From Panulirus ornatus (taxonomy: Eukaryota > Arthropoda > Malacostraca > Decapoda > Palinuridae): DNA of 64,000 nucleotides. Below are positions 56,601-59,600 of this stretch, piece by piece (position 1 is the stretch's first letter; each line of letters begins with the position of its first letter). The position numbers were made by a program, and so were the translations under genes. Below the pieces are notes generated by a model. The model ran no database searches and had not been told where the DNA came from. It worked only from the letters and a program-made list of their open reading frames with translations. The stretch lies in assembly GCF_036320965.1 (NCBI RefSeq), contig NC_092286.1, positions 25,386,977 through 25,450,976 of the forward strand, given 5' to 3'.

Positions 56601-59600
56601 CTGCAAGGGAAAAATGTTTTGATTTACTTCCTTTATCCCTCACACTGGGAAAGTTACTAGAGATCAATTATGCAGTGTAAGTTTTAAAAGATACATGCCA
56701 TGCTACCCAACCACCTTTGTGCTTCAGTTGATGGGCTTGGCTCCCTGGTGTAATAATACAAGCTGAACTTGGAGGTGGCAACTATGAATGACATATGACC
56801 AGTACATGTGCACACACATTATCCATCCCTTTTAACCCCATGGTAAATGGTTGTTTGAGAATGGTAGACACTTCACATGAGTGATTTGATCGTATTAAAG
56901 TCTTACGTGAACTTGGAAGCATGTCTCTCATGAATGTTCTCTCATAAATGAATAGCAGTTTAATTTTTCATGAAAAGATTTTGAGAAGGTACTACATTTT
57001 GTTGCTTCATTAGTTTTTTTATACTGCAACATAAATGGCTTTAATGACTATATCTCATTTTGAATATACAATAAGGTTATGAGATTAGAGAAATCATAAA
57101 AGATAGATTTTGCTTTAAATGAAATTGCTACTGCTGCTAGATTCTTAGGTGATTAGTAATGACTTAGTCCAGATGTCCAGTTTTATCATCCTACTTTTCT
57201 ACTACTGAAGATGAAGACCCTCTCTGCTCAAGTATGACTTTATCATATATTGAATCTGTTGCCTTTCACACAGGAATATACTCCTGATCTTCATCGCATT
57301 AGTAAGAAAACGCCCAAAGGAGCGGTGAGTGGTACAGGAGACATCACACTCACCTCTGTCAAAGGGCCTTCCAACCACACCTCAGCCACTTCAAAATCCT
57401 CTGATAATAATAGACATTCAGCTATCAGGTATGTCACTTGGTTTCTTATAAGTATATCGTTGCACTTATTGAATGATGCACTTGTACAATCATTGTGCCT
57501 GTGAAGGATCTTTGTTAGAGACCATGATATATTTGCATTGTTATGTTAGTGACTAATTGCAGTGTAATGTCAGTGCATAACTTGTAACCTTGATTATTAG
57601 GTTACTAAATCTTGCCTCATTCAGAGAATTACCCTATTCTGTGTGTTCATTTGGCAAACTAACTTATTTCATGAAAATTGTGAGGTATCATATGGTCGCC
57701 TAATACTTAAGTAATTGAATCAGGGAAATGATGAGTATCTTCACAGTGATTCTAGATAACAAGAGTTAAGACCAACTTTTCTGTTCAATTTTTACTTTTA
57801 GAAAACTGTTGTTTTCGTCACACAGCAATAGGGCATTTCTCTATTGAACAAAGCAATCTTCTGCGTACAGTTAAGAATTTTAAATAGCCATTATCTTGCC
57901 TGGTTTTAAGGTAAATTGTCACTGCATGTTCATCATATGTCCATTACAAACATACTTTGCCCCATTAATGATTAATCAGTTATGTTAAAATCTCTCACAT
58001 CGGAATATTTAAGGACAAATTATGGAATTTTCTTGGCACTATGACTAGTGTGCATCCTGTCTACTGTTATGGAACTGACATGAATGTCTCCAGGTGCTCA
58101 AAATGAGGGAGCCTTAAGAATCACCATGTGATGACTAGAATAACTTCTTGGTGGGTTTGTTTTCTAGTGGTAGGGACAAATTCAAGAGACTCTATGGGAA
58201 TGCAGACTGTTGTTAAGTCTCCATGATATTGTGTATGTATAATTATTTTTTCTTAGCATAATACCCACATGTTTCATTTCAAAGCGCAGTAACAAATTCA
58301 GTCTCTACTGTAATGTACATTGTTGGCAAGGGTCTTTGTGATATTGAGCCTAGGTTTGAGTGCATTATACATGACATTTAGAGAGTGGATGTGAGTGAAT
58401 GAAATCATTTCTTCATTAGTTCCATGTAATACCTCACTGATGCAGGAAATAGCAAGCATGTGTGAAAGAAAAATAGCATAGTACCCATGCTTCTTTTGCA
58501 TTTCCTATGGGTCGACTAATAGACAGGAACAGGGAATTGAAAACCATTCCCTAGTACGTAAACACTTTATGAAAACAGAAACAGAGGAAGGTGCCAAGTG
58601 AGATATTTCCTCTGATGTTTAAGACTAGCTTGTTTGAATGTACATAGGTGTAACCAGGATGAGAAGAAAGGAGAGATATGTAATGTATTTAATGCAAAAA
58701 CGTGGATGTTCGTGTTTTAGGTGAAAGAGTTGAAGGGTTTAGGGATGAAGTGGTTCAGAATGTTCAGGGGGTAAAATCTAAGGGTAATGAGAGAACAAGA
58801 GCAATAAAAGGAATGGTATTTTCTGATGAGGAATTAGGTGTGGGATTATGTGTGATTAGTGCAAGGATGTTAGTTCAAGATTTTTTTGGCTAGAATATTA
58901 GTGAACTAAGAGGGGAGTGGTTGTTTGTGTGTATGCACCCCAGTCAGTGAGATCAGTGAAGAAAAAAGTTAATTGTGGAAAGAGTTGAGTTAATGCTTTG
59001 GCAGTTTTGATGCAAGGAATGTAATCTTGGTGCTTGGGGGAAATACAAGATTGGATGATGTAAGTGATAAGGGTGTAACTGGAGGCATAGCATCCTTTGT
59101 GTAAATGAAAATGGGGAAGAGCGTGTCAAGTTGTGTGCTACAAGAGGAATGGTGAATGGAATACATGGTTCAAGAAAATTGCATACATGGTTCAAGAAAA
59201 TTGTATGTGTTGGTGAGTGGGTTTGGGTTGAATGGAAGTTAATGGAGTTTATGCCTATTGACAGGGATGCAAAGGAGTTGATGGTTATAGACATGTAGAG
59301 ATGAGCAGCTGTTGCAGTGTCTGATCATTTCATGGTGAAGGCAAGTGTGAAAGTTGGAGGTTTAGGAAAGTTTGTGAGTTTGGAAAAAGAGGAAATAAGA
59401 TAGTCCAAGTTGCACTGCTAAGAGATTTAATGGGCATACATCCCCATACTTTGTTGGATGCATCAAAAGAGGAGATGGAAAATGGGAAGAGTTGAGAAAT
59501 GGAAATTTCATTTGTCATGTGCTTGGTATACAGCCTTATGATTGACTATTATTGTATTCCTGTTGTGTAGATGTGTCTGAAGATAATGAATCATCAAAAT

